DNA of 64,000 nucleotides from Mesorhizobium huakuii (GTDB lineage Bacteria; Pseudomonadota; Alphaproteobacteria; Rhizobiales; Rhizobiaceae), in the NCBI RefSeq assembly GCF_014189455.1, contig NZ_CP050299.1:248001-312000 (forward strand). Reading direction: 5' to 3'. Both the position numbers and the translations under genes were made by a program. Shown here piece by piece: positions 56,606 through 64,000 of this stretch. A model generated the notes under the pieces. That model ran no database searches and was not told where the DNA came from. It saw nothing but the letters and a program-made list of their open reading frames with translations. How positions within the stretch are numbered: position 1 is the stretch's first letter; each line of letters starts with the position of its first letter.

Positions 56606-57312
56606 TGAGTGAGACTCCATCCGACCTGAAGGCTCTAATCCAAGATCGCATGGCGACAAGTCCGTCACGCACGGTCTGGACGCCTGCGGATTTCCTTGAC
56701 CTCGGCAATCGCAATGCGGTGGACAAAGTGCTGCAGCGGATGGTCAAGGCCGCTGAGCTGCGGCGGATTGATCGCGGACTTTACGATCGACCAACGTTCA
56801 ACACCTTGACTCAGCAGAAAAGCCCACCAGACCCCCGCAGCGTCATCGATGCCGTGGCACGGCGCGATCAGATCCGGGTCCTCGTCGACGGCATGACCGC
56901 AGCAAATGACCTCGGCCTGACTGACGCGGTGCCGGCCCGCATCGTCGTTCACGCCGATGCGCGGTTGCGGCCGATTCGCCTTGGCAACCTCGACATCACC
57001 TTCCGGCCCACGTCGGCCAGCAAACTTTATTGGGCAGGGCGCCCGGCAATGCGCGTCGTCCAGGCGCTGCATTGGATACGCGACATGCTGGGCCAGGATG
57101 ACGGGAACCAGAAACTGTTACGTCGCCTGCGCCGACTGCTGAACGATCCCGACCAAGGTGACCGCCTCCGTGCCGACTTGGCCGACGGTCTGCCAACCCT
57201 TCCCGCCTGGATGCAAGTTCTGTTGAAGCCCCTACTGCAGGACGCCGCTGAGGTATCCCAAGGCCAGATCCAGCCGAGCGGGACTACGCCTCTGAAAATG
57301 CCGAGCCAATGA
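56605..57312 (+). CDS. abiEi: AbiEi-like antitoxin (DUF6088 family)
   Basis: A protein of about 235 aa starting MSETPSDLKALIQDRMATS. An N-terminal winged helix (WTPADFLDLGNRNAVDKVLQ, ELRRIDRGLYDRPTF) precedes the DUF6088/AbiEi C-terminal part (ITFRPTSASKLYWAGRPAMR). It is the DNA-binding antitoxin of a type IV toxin-antitoxin/abortive infection pair. Start ATG 56605 is chosen because it follows two operator palindromes and gives the family-typical N-terminus; the frame extends upstream to 56506 but that part crosses the operators. Its stop overlaps the toxin ATG (57309). Confidence 0.85.
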   Translation: MSETPSDLKALIQDRMATSPSRTVWTPADFLDLGNRNAVDKVLQRMVKAAELRRIDRGLYDRPTFNTLTQQKSPPDPRSVIDAVARRDQIRVLVDGMTAANDLGLTDAVPARIVVHADARLRPIRLGNLDITFRPTSASKLYWAGRPAMRVVQALHWIRDMLGQDDGNQKLLRRLRRLLNDPDQGDRLRADLADGLPTLPAWMQVLLKPLLQDAAEVSQGQIQPSGTTPLKMPSQ

Positions 57313-58361
57313 ATTCTGCTTACGCCCAGGTTCTGAGCGCCGACGCCGAGACAAGAGCGGGCCTGTTTACGACAACGGCTCAGCGTCTCAACTCCACGCC
57401 GCAGAATATCGAAAAGGATTTTTGGGTCTGCTGGACCTTGGACGCGCTGTTCAACCGCATGCCAGACGGTAGTCCACGGCTGCTGTTTAAAGGCGGCACT
57501 TCCCTTTCCAAGGGGTTTGGCCTGATCAGCCGGTTCTCGGAAGACATCGACGTCACTGTGTTCCGAGATGATCTGGGGGAGGGGACGTCGATCGCCGAAC
57601 TTCAGAACCTCAGTCGTACCAAGCGCGAGGCCAAGTTGGATGCCATCAAGGACGCCTGTACGGCCTATATCCAAGGACCGATGGCGGAGGCCTTGACTGC
57701 GTTGGTAGCTGCTTCCGCGGAGCGCACGGGACTGCCGCTCGAAGACTTTCAGGTACGAACTGACGACGATGACAGGCAGACCCTCCTGCTTTGGTATCCG
57801 ACCGCGACGCCTATTGAGGCGTATGTCCGTCCGGCAGTAAAGATTGAGTCAGGCGCGAAGTCGGCACTCGATCCGAACACACCGCAGATCATTCGACCCT
57901 ATGTCGATGAGGACGTGCCAGGTCTCGATCTAAGCGTGGCCAACGTCACTACGGTCGATCCGGAGCGGACCTTTTGGGACAAGGTCGTGATCCTTCATGG
58001 TCTGCGTCGCTGGTTTGAGCGTCGGGGTGAACTGCGTGGTGGCGGACAACGGATTTCGCGCCACTATTATGACATTCATCGGCTCATGGAGTCCGAAACT
58101 GGCCGCCGGGCAATCGCGAATAGGGATCTTGGCGCCGACTGCGTCGCTCATGCTCGCATGTTTTTCAACCGCAAGGACTACGACCTTGCATCAGCCGAAC
58201 CGCCGACCTTCGCCTTGCTGCCACATGACGAAATGGTTGACGCCCTGCGGCGAGACTATGGTGCCATGACCGCAATGATCTTTGGGCCTGTGCCGAATTT
58301 CGACTTGGTGCTCGAGAGCGTCCAACGGTTGGAAATCCTGTTGAACGCGCCAGAAGGCTGA
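57309..58361 (+). CDS. abiEii: AbiEii/AbiGii-family nucleotidyltransferase toxin
   Basis: A 350-aa toxin of the AbiEii type, which inhibits growth through nucleotidyl transfer. Motif I is LLFKGGTSLSKGFGLISRFS followed by EDIDVTVF, giving the G-S...DxD nucleotidyltransferase core near residues 57-80. Later family segments are TFWDKVVILHGLRRWFER and SRHYYDIHRL. It is coupled to the antitoxin by a 4-bp overlap (ATGA). Both genes are intact, so the module should be functional. Role in phage defence or in stabilising the region is inferred from the family. Confidence 0.9.
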   Translation: MNSAYAQVLSADAETRAGLFTTTAQRLNSTPQNIEKDFWVCWTLDALFNRMPDGSPRLLFKGGTSLSKGFGLISRFSEDIDVTVFRDDLGEGTSIAELQNLSRTKREAKLDAIKDACTAYIQGPMAEALTALVAASAERTGLPLEDFQVRTDDDDRQTLLLWYPTATPIEAYVRPAVKIESGAKSALDPNTPQIIRPYVDEDVPGLDLSVANVTTVDPERTFWDKVVILHGLRRWFERRGELRGGGQRISRHYYDIHRLMESETGRRAIANRDLGADCVAHARMFFNRKDYDLASAEPPTFALLPHDEMVDALRRDYGAMTAMIFGPVPNFDLVLESVQRLEILLNAPEG

Positions 58362-58690
58362 CGTCTTGCCTCCCCGCTTGTTCGCTGTTTGTGCTGAAAA
58401 AGTCGCATAATTGGCAGTGTGGAATATGGGTCGTTGCCATTGGGTTCGAACCGATGGAGCCTCAATGTCTCACCTTGGCGCCGTCGAAATGACGGGGCGT
58501 TGCTCGACCTTGCCTGATAGCCATGATCCCTCGATGGGCACGCTGAAGCAGCTTAACCGATTTAATTGATTCTGACGTGAGTGTCGGCTCGTCAACGTCA
58601 AGCGCCACCGCCATTATTAGCACTTCGCACCTGCACAAAAATGTGCCAAACGCAGCCCCCATGGTTGGTAACGTTGGGGAAGGAGCCCTC
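58362..58690. other. Intergenic region before the panB fragment
   Basis: About 330 bp without a gene. A short hairpin around GGGTTCGAACC (58439-58449) recalls a tRNA T-arm, but the stem geometry is wrong and no tRNA body surrounds it. Confidence 0.4.
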
Positions 58691-59152
58691 TTGAGTGCGG
58701 TTGCTAACACCAAGGCGATCACACCGCCGGATATTCGTTCCCGGAAGGGTGGAACGCCGCTCGTCTGCTTGACGGCCTATACCACGCCGATCGCAAAGCT
58801 CGTTGATCGGCATTGTGACATTGTTCTCATCGGCGACAGCGTCGGCATGGTGCTCCACGGCTTGCCGTCGACGCTGGGCGTGACTCTTGAGATGATGATC
58901 ATGCACGGCCAGGCCGTGCGACGCGGCCTCGAGCACGCGCTGATGATCGTCGACATGCCGTTCGGCTCCTACGAGGAAAGCCCCGAGCAGGCCTTGCGCA
59001 ATGCTGCGCGCGTCATGGCGCAAACCGGCTGCGCGGCGGTCAAGCTCGAAGGTGGCGAGGCAATGGCTGAGACGATCCGCTTCCTCGCCGCACGCGGCGT
59101 GCCGGTCATGGGCCATGTCGGCTTGACGCCACAGGCGGTCAATACCTTCGGC
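58691..59152 (+). pseudogene. panB: panB fragment (ketopantoate hydroxymethyltransferase), 3' end lost
   Basis: The first ~154 codons of 3-methyl-2-oxobutanoate hydroxymethyltransferase, the first step to pantothenate. Clear motifs: [69 protein letters not shown] and [18 protein letters not shown]. There it stops at an IS6-family end, and the frame runs into the element to a stop at 59176. The start is taken as TTG 58691, preceded by GGAAGGAG; the frame upstream to 58577 is not conserved. About 40% of the usual length is missing, so it is non-functional. panC is not seen. Confidence 0.85.
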
Positions 59153-59971
59153 GGCACCGTAAACTTAACGCTGTGAAAACAAGATCTGGGAGTGAGGCTT
59201 TGGTTCATTCGGCGTGAAGGCGCGCGATTTGGCGCCATGCTTGCATGGCAGTTGCTCGCAGTTCTCGATGGTGGGTGGATGGAATATCGTGGCGGGGAAC
59301 GTTAAAGAGGTTGGCGATCGGGTCGTGGACGGAAACGAAACGCTGAAGATGTCGCGCTGACTTGAAGCGCTTCATGATCCTCTCCCGCCGTCGGACGGGT
59401 TGATGAGAGTTCTCCGCCCGATTGTTCAGGCCCTTGTGCGAGCGATGCTCGACGCCTGGCATGATCTCGCGCTTCGCCGCACCGTAGGATCGAAGCTTGT
59501 CGGTGATCATCACACGCGGCGAACGGCCTTGCCCTTTCAGAAGCTTTCGCATCAAGCGCTTTGCCGCCTTGGCATTGCGACGGCTTTGCACCAACACGTC
59601 GAGAACAAACCCGTCCTGATCAACGGCGCGCCAAAGCCAGTGTTTCTTTCCACCGATGGTGATGACAACCTCATCGAGATGCCATTTGTCGCCGAGCTCG
59701 CCGGCCGATCGCTTCCGGATATCATTGGCAAAGTGTCTGCCAAATTTCTCAGCCCAAAGTCGCACGGTCTGGTGAGAGACGATGACGCCACGAGCTGCCA
59801 GCATATCCTCGACCATCCGCAGGCTGAGCGGAAACCGGAAATAGAGCCAAACGGCATGGGCAATCACCTGCGCCGGAAATCGGTGGCGACGATAAAGAGG
59901 ATCACGGGAAAATCTGGTCATGCCGCCAGATCCCACATTTTGATCGATGCCCGGTTAACGTTACGGTGCCT
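59153..59971 (-). mobile_element. IS6-family (IS26-like) insertion sequence, complete (819 bp)
   Basis: Terminal inverted repeats GGCACCGTAAACTTAAC (left) and GGCACCGTAACGTTAAC (reverse of right) bound an element of typical IS6 length. No 8-bp target duplication is present (the flanks share only TCGGC), so it probably caused an adjacent deletion, which fits the loss of the rest of panB and of the neighbouring transposase gene. Confidence 0.92.
59205..59921 (-). CDS. IS6-family transposase
   Basis: A 238-aa IS6 DDE transposase: FPAQVIAHAVWLYFRFPLSL, VSHQTVRLWAEKFG, DKWHLDEVVITIGGKKHWLW with the first catalytic aspartate, DVLVQSRRNAKAAKRLMRKL, ITDKLRSYGAAKREIMPGVE with the second, and NNRAENSHQPVRRRERIMKR with the glutamate. 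ATG 59921 (MTRFSRDPLYRRHRFP) is preferred to a start five codons upstream. Intact, so the element may be mobile. Confidence 0.93.
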   Translation of the reverse strand: MTRFSRDPLYRRHRFPAQVIAHAVWLYFRFPLSLRMVEDMLAARGVIVSHQTVRLWAEKFGRHFANDIRKRSAGELGDKWHLDEVVITIGGKKHWLWRAVDQDGFVLDVLVQSRRNAKAAKRLMRKLLKGQGRSPRVMITDKLRSYGAAKREIMPGVEHRSHKGLNNRAENSHQPVRRRERIMKRFKSARHLQRFVSVHDPIANLFNVPRHDIPSTHHRELRATAMQAWRQIARLHAE

Positions 59972-60129
59972 CGGCGGATGGTCTCGTAGGAAACGACGAT
60001 CCCGCGATCGAGCAGCATTTCCTCGACATCGCGCAGGCTCAGATTGAAGCGGAAGTAGAGCCAGACAGCACGGGCCACAATTTCGATCGGATAGCGGTGG
60101 TTCTTGTAGGTCGGTGCACTCACGGTCAT
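59972..60129 (-). pseudogene. Truncated second IS6-like transposase, N-terminal part only
   Basis: From ATG 60129 the sequence reads MTVSAPTYKNHRYPIEIVAR, YFRFNLSLRDVEEMLLDRG and VVSYETIRR, a clear IS6-family N-terminus different from the intact copy. It ends exactly where the intact element begins. The catalytic region is gone. It shows that one IS6 element inserted into, or deleted up to, another. Confidence 0.85.
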
Positions 60130-60153
60130 GGGCGCGCTGCTACCTCAATTTCC

Positions 60154-61116
60154 TTACCCCTCAATCAATGTGACAGCACCCTCGCAACTACTGAGTTGGG
60201 ACGCGCTCCCATTCGGGGGGCACGCTTCGCTAAGGTGCTTTTCTAGCTGCGCGCCGAGCAAGGCACTTGCCGCCTCGGCGGCGGAGGTGAGCGGCATGTG
60301 GGCGGATGAGATGAGGCATACTGTCAGATGAATCGGTGGATCGATGACGACAGGCCTCAGAGCTTCGTAGCCTGGAACGTCTGAGAAATCCCCCTTGGGA
60401 ACGATCGCGCTTGCTACGCCGGCTTTGACCAAGGAGAGCACGCTGCAGAACGTGTCGACCTCCGCGACGCAGTTCGGTATCACTTCGGCCGCTCCAAACG
60501 CCCGGTCCAGTGCGACGCGGATCGTATGCGGCTGTGCTGGCAGCACAAGAGGAAGTCCCGCCAGCTCTTCGAGGGACACTGAGGTCGCCACATTTTCCGC
60601 ATTGGCAGGCCGGACCAGATAGAGGCGCTGGCGGAACAGCGGCTTGCGGGAAACACCATGGGTGGGTGTGTCCTCGAAGACCAGGCAAACGTCAAGCTCG
60701 TGCGATTCGATGAGCGAGCTAATGCGGAGAAAGTCACCGGTCACCAAGCGCAGGGTCACTTTGGGGAGTGCTGTCCTGCAGGCGCCAGCTAAGGGGCCAG
60801 CGAGGGAGACCGCGAGCGACGAAGAAATACCGAGCCCCACTGAACCTTCTGGCTCTCCCCCGGTGGAGCGAACGATGCCGCGCAGTTGCTCTACCCGCTG
60901 CAAGATGGAGACGGCCTCCCGATAGAAGATCTTGCCCACTTGGGTCGGGCAAACGCCGCGTGCGCTCCGGTGCAACAGGGTGGCGCCGAGCGTGGCTTCA
61001 AGGCCAGCGATCTGTTGGCTGAGGGCCGGCTGGGCCACATGAATGGTGGCCGCTGCCCGGCAGAAGCTCCCTGCATCGACGATGCTCACGAAATATCTGA
61101 GGTGGCGTAGTTGCAT
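60154..61116 (-). CDS. LysR-family transcriptional regulator
   Basis: A 320-aa LysR regulator. The N-terminal HTH is typical: MQLRHLRYFVSIVDAGSFCR, AATIHVAQPALSQQIAGLEA, LLHRSARGVCPTQVG. The C-terminal effector domain follows (GSVGLGISSSLAVSLAGPLA, LVTGDFLRISSLIESHELD, LDVCLVFEDTPTHGVSRKPL). It resembles the nitrogen-assimilation-control-like branch. LysR genes are usually divergent from their target, but upstream (61117 onward) there is only degraded sequence, so the target is probably lost or elsewhere. Confidence 0.9.
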   Translation of the reverse strand: MQLRHLRYFVSIVDAGSFCRAAATIHVAQPALSQQIAGLEATLGATLLHRSARGVCPTQVGKIFYREAVSILQRVEQLRGIVRSTGGEPEGSVGLGISSSLAVSLAGPLAGACRTALPKVTLRLVTGDFLRISSLIESHELDVCLVFEDTPTHGVSRKPLFRQRLYLVRPANAENVATSVSLEELAGLPLVLPAQPHTIRVALDRAFGAAEVIPNCVAEVDTFCSVLSLVKAGVASAIVPKGDFSDVPGYEALRPVVIDPPIHLTVCLISSAHMPLTSAAEAASALLGAQLEKHLSEACPPNGSASQLSSCEGAVTLIEG

Positions 61117-62706
61117 GGGATAGCCTTGTCAAGGTTGAATAGAGCTAGATTACGCCTGTTGCCGCTTGTGGCAGTAGCGACATCACCCGTGTTTCCAAAT
61201 AGGCCGAGAGGACCCATTTTGATGGGCTCTGAATCGCGAGCGAGCCTCTGCTTTGCGATCCGGCGGGCTCCGTACTTCGCAAGGAGAATTTGATCGCCGC
61301 CCTCAAGCGCGCATGAAGAGTTTTGCTCGGTCGGCTCGCCTCGCCGCTGGGCCGCTACCGGTCCACCGTCGGAAAGACGCGCATTCCAAAGGCCGCAGCG
61401 ACAACGAGCGGCCGCAGCTCTTCGTCTTCTATGAGGACACCGAACTCGTACTCCCTCCACTTGCGCCAATACCCGCGCAGAGCGCGTCCGATCACGAGCA
61501 GAGTCCGGCCTCCGGCAGTCCAAGCCTGGTGAACGAGCCTGATTCACCTCGCATGCCTGTCGCCGCGCCATCAACGCGCTTGGCCTCATCATCTGGTTCG
61601 AGGGGGTGGTCAGGTGCAAGGCGTTCGGCTCAAGAAAGCGACGCTGTTCCAGCGGCACATCAATGCCTGCAGACTGATCTGTGATTGTCCCTTGCTCGAT
61701 GCTTGGGGCCGACACAGTCGGACGTCGCTTCAACATGACTCTGAGGGACAGCCACGTTCCTGGCTACAGAGGGGCGCTGGCTCAATAGGGGGGCTCTAGA
61801 GGAACTCAGGATAAGGTTCTTGGTCGAGTTCTGCTTGAATGCTGATTTCATAATCACGCCTCTCTTCGAAGTTTACGGACAGCACCAATCGCAGGAAGCC
61901 AGGCGGAACGGCGTAGGCGAAGCATTCACTCACGACGCCACTTGGTGGACTGGAACTTCTGCAACTAACTTTGTTGTGCTGCGATAAAGCACAGCGCAAA
62001 ATCCAGGCCACTTTGCGCCGCTGTTCGTCGCGACGTCCGCAGCCCGATATCCGCTGCAGCCCGGAGGGCCTAAGCGGCAAGGGGCTCTATCTGACCTCGT
62101 TGCACGCTTGCCGCGCATGCCGGATCGGGCGGATGGGAGCGATGGACAGGTCTTCTCGGGGGAAATCATCAACCGACTAGGAAAACGGACGGTCCGAGCC
62201 TCTTCGCGGGGAAAGGTTCCGCTCCTGGGCAATGCCGCGCCGCTTCACATCTGGCATCTATTTCTTCGCTCGAAGCAGACATGCCGAATGTCGACAATCC
62301 GCCAATTTGTTGGGAAGGCAACCAGCGCCCACCGAAAGAAGAGGATCGCAGCCGTGGCCAGTGCCGAAATCCGCATCGAGGTATGCCGGGAATGCTGAGA
62401 TCAAATCGATCGCTCAAGTGGCGCATTTTTTGCTTGGAAGCATCTGATGATGAAGACGATCCTACACATCAGGCTGTGCATAATGCAGGTTGTTTCTGGC
62501 GGTTTGAAATTCGCCACCACAGTGCACAACCGACAGAATGTTGAATTGTTCGGGGCCGGCTGGAACTGGCGGCTTTTGAACCGGCTTCCTCCGACAGGGC
62601 AGCTCGCCTCGTTGCCGACAAATCAATTTATCCGTCGAGGGCAAGATCAACCAGCTCAAGCTGGCGACCAGATGATCTCAGTTTGTTGGTCGATAGGAGG
62701 TGAATT
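61117..62706. other. About 1.6 kb of apparently degraded sequence
   Basis: No intact gene is supported. Short protein-like stretches occur on the minus strand: around 61380-61500 (TLLVIGRALRGYWRKWREYE, VVAAAFGMRVFPTVDR) and around 61798-61945 (VPPGFLRLVLSVNFEERRDY, ending EPYPEFL). I cannot assign them. They look like remnants of genes. The last 60 bp contain the palindrome CCAGCTCAAGCTGG (62651-62664) and a good ribosome site for the next gene. Confidence 0.45.
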
Positions 62707-63918
62707 ATGACGGGCATTGACGAGCGTGGCAAGGCGCCCATGGCGATATTTAGCGCCATCGAAGGTGATATCACGGATGATTCTCCCGCCCTACCGGCTG
62801 TTGGGGTTGAAGGACCCGGACAATCATCCCGTTCTGTTGTAGCGCACACACGCTCTGAGCCTCAAGCGTCAAGCGTTTCCTCCTCTCGCCGCATGCGGCA
62901 CACCAGTGTCCTTGATTTGCAGCAGGAGCTACTCTGTCAGATTGCTGAGCGGCTCAGCCCGACCGATCTTCTGAGCATGTCGCAGACGAATCAACAGATG
63001 TACCACGCCACTACGGCAATCTGGATGCCTCAAGAAGGGCGTGAAAGGGCTATCCGGGCTCAGGCTATCTGGAACAGGTTGACGCAAGACCGCCCTGGCG
63101 TCGAGGATCGCCTTGCCCCGCTTCTGTATGGGGGGCGTGATCCAATCACTCGCGGCCAACTTCAATTACCTCGCCTGGGCGCAGCAGGAGAGCTCCAGCA
63201 GCGTCTCATCCTCCTCACCGAGACGCTTGAGGACCCCGACAATCGCGTCACAGCCTTATGGGGCTTCGGAGTAGGCATGGCAGGGCTTGCCCCCGAGCTC
63301 CAGCAGCGCCTCGTCGTCCTCGCCGAAGGACTTGACGACGACGCCGAGCTTTGCGCCTCGGCCCTGGAGAGCCTCGGAGCGGGTGTGGCCGGGCTGGACC
63401 CCGTCCTCCAACAGCGTGTTGTCGTCCTCGCCGAGGGACTTGAGGGGGCCGAGCATCGCGCCTCGGCCTTGCAGGGCCTCGGAGCGGGTGTGGCGGGGCT
63501 TGCGCCCGAGCTCCAGGAACGTCTCGTCGTCCTCGCCGAGGGACTTGAAAACGCCAGGCATCGCGGCTCGGCCCTGATGGGCCTTGGTGCGGGTCTGAGA
63601 GGGCTTGCCCCCGACCTTCAGCAACGTCTCGTCGTCCTGGCCGAAGGCATTGACGACCCCGAGGGTCGCGTCTCAGCCCTATGGGGCTTCGGAGCGGGTA
63701 TCGGAGGGCTTGCCCTCGAGCTGCAGCAGCGTCTCGTCGTCCTGGCCGAAGGCATCGGCGACCCCGAGAATCGTGGCAGGGCTCTCAAAGCCTTCGGGAC
63801 AGGCGTGGCGGCACTTCCGCGCGAGCTACGAGGGCGCATCGCGGCTCTTGCCGACGGACTTGCCCAGCCGCAGCATCGGACTCCCGCCTTGGCAGGACTA
63901 TTGCCTAGGTTGTGCTAA
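62707..63918 (+). CDS. F-box protein with seven 35-residue repeats, candidate secreted effector
   Basis: A 403-aa protein. Residues 1-66 are Ser/Ala/Pro-rich and disordered-looking, as in type III/IV effector leaders. Residues 68-106 fit an F-box: VLDLQQELLCQIAERLSPTD, LLSMSQTNQQMYH. From 159 to 403 there are seven tandem repeats of 35-36 aa with the core LAPELQQRLVVLAEGL...RASALQGLGAGVAG, probably a helical ARM/HEAT-like solenoid for target binding. F-box effectors (Agrobacterium VirF, Ralstonia GALA) recruit host SCF ubiquitin ligase. ATG 62707 follows AGGAGGTGAATT. No tts or vir box was confirmed. Transport route is unknown. Confidence 0.78.
   Translation: MTGIDERGKAPMAIFSAIEGDITDDSPALPAVGVEGPGQSSRSVVAHTRSEPQASSVSSSRRMRHTSVLDLQQELLCQIAERLSPTDLLSMSQTNQQMYHATTAIWMPQEGRERAIRAQAIWNRLTQDRPGVEDRLAPLLYGGRDPITRGQLQLPRLGAAGELQQRLILLTETLEDPDNRVTALWGFGVGMAGLAPELQQRLVVLAEGLDDDAELCASALESLGAGVAGLDPVLQQRVVVLAEGLEGAEHRASALQGLGAGVAGLAPELQERLVVLAEGLENARHRGSALMGLGAGLRGLAPDLQQRLVVLAEGIDDPEGRVSALWGFGAGIGGLALELQQRLVVLAEGIGDPENRGRALKAFGTGVAALPRELRGRIAALADGLAQPQHRTPALAGLLPRLC
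63181..63918 (+). repeat. Tandem ~105-bp coding repeats in the F-box gene
   Basis: Seven units of about 105-108 bp with recurrent segments such as CGTCTCGTCGTCCT and GCCGAAGGCAT/GCCGAGGGACTT encode the 35-aa repeats. DNA similarity between units is high enough to allow unit gain or loss by recombination. Confidence 0.85.
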
Positions 63919-64000
63919 ATGCCCGTGTATGGAAGGCAGATGTCAGTGGGTAGCGCCCCAGGCGGCGCGCTATTGCACGCCCTGCTTTTGGCCGTGGTCT
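63919..64000 (+). CDS. Possible start of a further gene, cut by window end
   Basis: An ATG directly after the TAA of the F-box gene opens a frame that stays open to the window edge (MPVYGRQMSVGSAPGGALLH, then ALLLAVV). The hydrophobic end could begin a signal or membrane segment. Only 27 residues are visible and no separate ribosome site is evident, so this is weak. Confidence 0.25.
   Translation, partial: MPVYGRQMSVGSAPGGALLHALLLAVV

Noticed and set aside
58436..58453. GGGTTCGAACC looked like a tRNA T-arm or attachment site
   Set aside because: Stem lengths and loop position do not fit a T-arm and no acceptor, D or anticodon arm surrounds it.
62676..62700. CTCAGTTTGTTGGTCGATAG as a possible tts box for TtsI
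   Set aside because: Match to the motif as I remember it is poor and it lies too close to the start codon to be a promoter element.
63181..63918. Regular ~105-bp repeats considered as CRISPR-like or satellite DNA
   Set aside because: They are in-frame coding repeats with no unique spacers; they encode a protein solenoid.

Overview
The window is GC-rich DNA from a Hyphomicrobiales alphaproteobacterium, most likely a rhizobium of the Mesorhizobium/Rhizobium type, and probably from a plasmid or a symbiosis-type genomic island. The signs are a DUF1403-like/ScpB pair at the left edge, an amine/hydantoin catabolic cluster, many IS copies, a truncated panB, and an F-box repeat protein resembling a host-directed effector at the right edge. 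No tRNA, rRNA or CRISPR array was seen.

Region 1 (1-1.6 kb) holds the end of a DUF1403-like gene, scpB, an orphan palindrome, and a decayed copy of the 3' end of the hydantoinase B gene. Region 2 (1.7-18.8 kb) is a catabolic cluster: a GntR/FCD repressor, a split transketolase, a frameshifted class III aminotransferase, a remnant of a polyamine-type ABC ATPase, a succinate-semialdehyde dehydrogenase, a class IV aminotransferase, an SDR, a TorT/Rbs-like ABC importer, and hydantoinase/oxoprolinase A and B. Three near-identical 15-bp palindromes (CTTATA-type, 7-1-7) lie upstream of the regulator, between the divergent transketolase and aminotransferase genes, and before the ABC operon. They define a likely GntR regulon. 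The window shows the chemistry of the pathway but not its substrate.

Region 3 (18.8-58.4 kb) is a defence island of about 40 kb. It contains: an SMC/RecF-like ATPase with a 69-aa partner; a Shango-type system (TerB-N protein, BrxD-like ATPase, helicase) broken by an IS256-family and an IS1380-family element; a frameshifted MNT-HEPN protein; a 1314-aa SMC-like ATPase with two S24/LexA-like modules at its C-terminus; a SEC-C/TPR protein; an Hsp70/actin-like domain fused to a McrB-like AAA+ ATPase, followed by a McrC-like nuclease; a six-gene string (sigma-like factor, HTH protein, ImmA/IrrE-UvrD helicase-AddB-like nuclease fusion, triple ubiquitin-like protein, E2-like protein, JAB-E1 fusion); a YhaO/YhaN pair; and an AbiE-type toxin-antitoxin operon with two clear operators.

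Region 4 (58.4-64 kb) is degraded: panB cut by an IS6-family element, a second truncated transposase, a LysR regulator, 1.6 kb of apparently decayed DNA, then the F-box/35-aa repeat protein.

Seven reading-frame breaks in otherwise well-conserved genes stand out. Three of them are G5-to-G6 slips in the same GGGGGGCG context. They may be real gene decay or homopolymer sequencing errors, and this must be settled before any of these genes is called dead. The strongest candidate for an undescribed system is the single-strand string at 44.2-51.6 kb joining a protease-helicase-nuclease fusion to a ubiquitin-like conjugation set. Second come the Hsp70-McrB/nuclease pair and the SMC-S24 fusion.
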